Shown here in pieces: positions 49,815 to 49,865 of a stretch of DNA of 49,865 nt. The stretch's first letter is position 1; each line of letters begins with the position of its first letter. The notes under the pieces are model-generated. The model saw only the letters and a list, made by a program, of their open reading frames with translations, ran no database searches and had not been told where the DNA came from. The position numbers were made by a program, and so were the translations under genes. This DNA is from Chitinophagales bacterium (GTDB lineage Bacteria > Bacteroidota > Bacteroidia > Chitinophagales > CAIOSU01): NCBI GenBank assembly GCA_040877935.1, contig JBBDNB010000042.1:21726-71590 (forward strand), read 5' to 3'.

Positions 49815-49865
49815 ATGCTGGACAAGGAGCTGAAAAAGGATTTGAAGGGGATGATCAGGCACCTT
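49815..49865 (+). CDS. Start of a gene running off the window (tentative)
   Basis: From ATG 49815 a frame is open to the window end (17 codons; MLDKELKKDLKGMIRHL). The frame is also open upstream through repeat E. The stretch is much richer in G than the preceding array genes. With so little sequence I cannot name a product, and it could also be part of the repeat. Confidence 0.35.
   Translation, partial: MLDKELKKDLKGMIRHL

Noticed and set aside
43905-49865. Classical integron with attC sites
   Set aside because: No RYYYAAC/GTTRRRY boxes at the repeat ends and no integron integrase in the window. The likeness is in layout only.

Overview
The window comes from a Bacteroidota chromosome, probably a free-living, aerobic member. 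Several lines support this: three proteins end in type IX secretion (T9SS) sorting domains, two proteins are of the DUF5683 kind, a parA-parB-DUF5683-dapB-lepB cluster is present, many lipoproteins have Bacteroidota-style lipoboxes, and TAnnTTTG promoter motifs replace the enteric -10 box. I cannot name the genus from the sequence.

Layout. 1-340: two copies of a 106-bp-period structured repeat and tRNA-Arg(ACG). 0.4-2.4 kb (minus): lipoprotein, nfeD and the flotillin gene floA. 2.6-5.7 kb (plus): rlmH, rhomboid protease, ltaE and a CDF cation exporter. 5.8-6.4 kb: an intact mazE-like antitoxin with a broken mazF. 6.4-13.5 kb: T9SS metalloprotease, miaE, galK, a PQQ-type sugar dehydrogenase, a gamma carbonic anhydrase-like protein and a family 9 glycosyltransferase. 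13.7-22.4 kb (minus): one tightly packed eight-gene haem acquisition operon (T9SS-sorted HmuY-like protein, binding lipoprotein, permease, ATPase, HemS-like protein, small Cys protein, TonB-dependent receptor, HmuY-like lipoprotein). 22.6-28.0 kb (minus): outer membrane protein, lepB, dapB, DUF5683, parB, parA. 28.3-31.0 kb (plus): FMN reductase, peptide-binding lipoprotein, thioredoxin and a small protein. 31.2-33.3 kb: TonB-C-like protein and an ELWxxDGT-repeat protein. 33.3-34.3 kb: a scarred tRNA-Val locus with three displaced tRNA 3' ends and a hipB gene whose hipA toxin is reduced to its C-terminus. 34.4-39.1 kb (plus): AsmA-like protein, histidine kinase, SDR. 39.3-43.8 kb (minus): two envelope proteins and the tyrosine catabolism genes hppD and hmgA around an unknown membrane protein.

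The most unusual part is the right end (43.9-49.9 kb). Five copies of a structured 70-180-bp repeat lie in the same orientation, separated by short, AT-rich, unrelated genes: a MORN-type lipoprotein, an autoregulated-looking Fic protein, a TPR lipoprotein, a tandem pair of paralogous lipoproteins and a membrane protein. In at least one case, and possibly two, the repeat supplies the start codon of the downstream gene. This looks like a repeat-delimited cassette array of envelope genes. I see no integrase or transposase in the window.

A second theme is decay of mobile or addiction genes: both toxin-antitoxin loci kept the antitoxin and lost the toxin, and the tRNA loci keep short 3' fragments cut at the T-loop, as serial integrations would leave.
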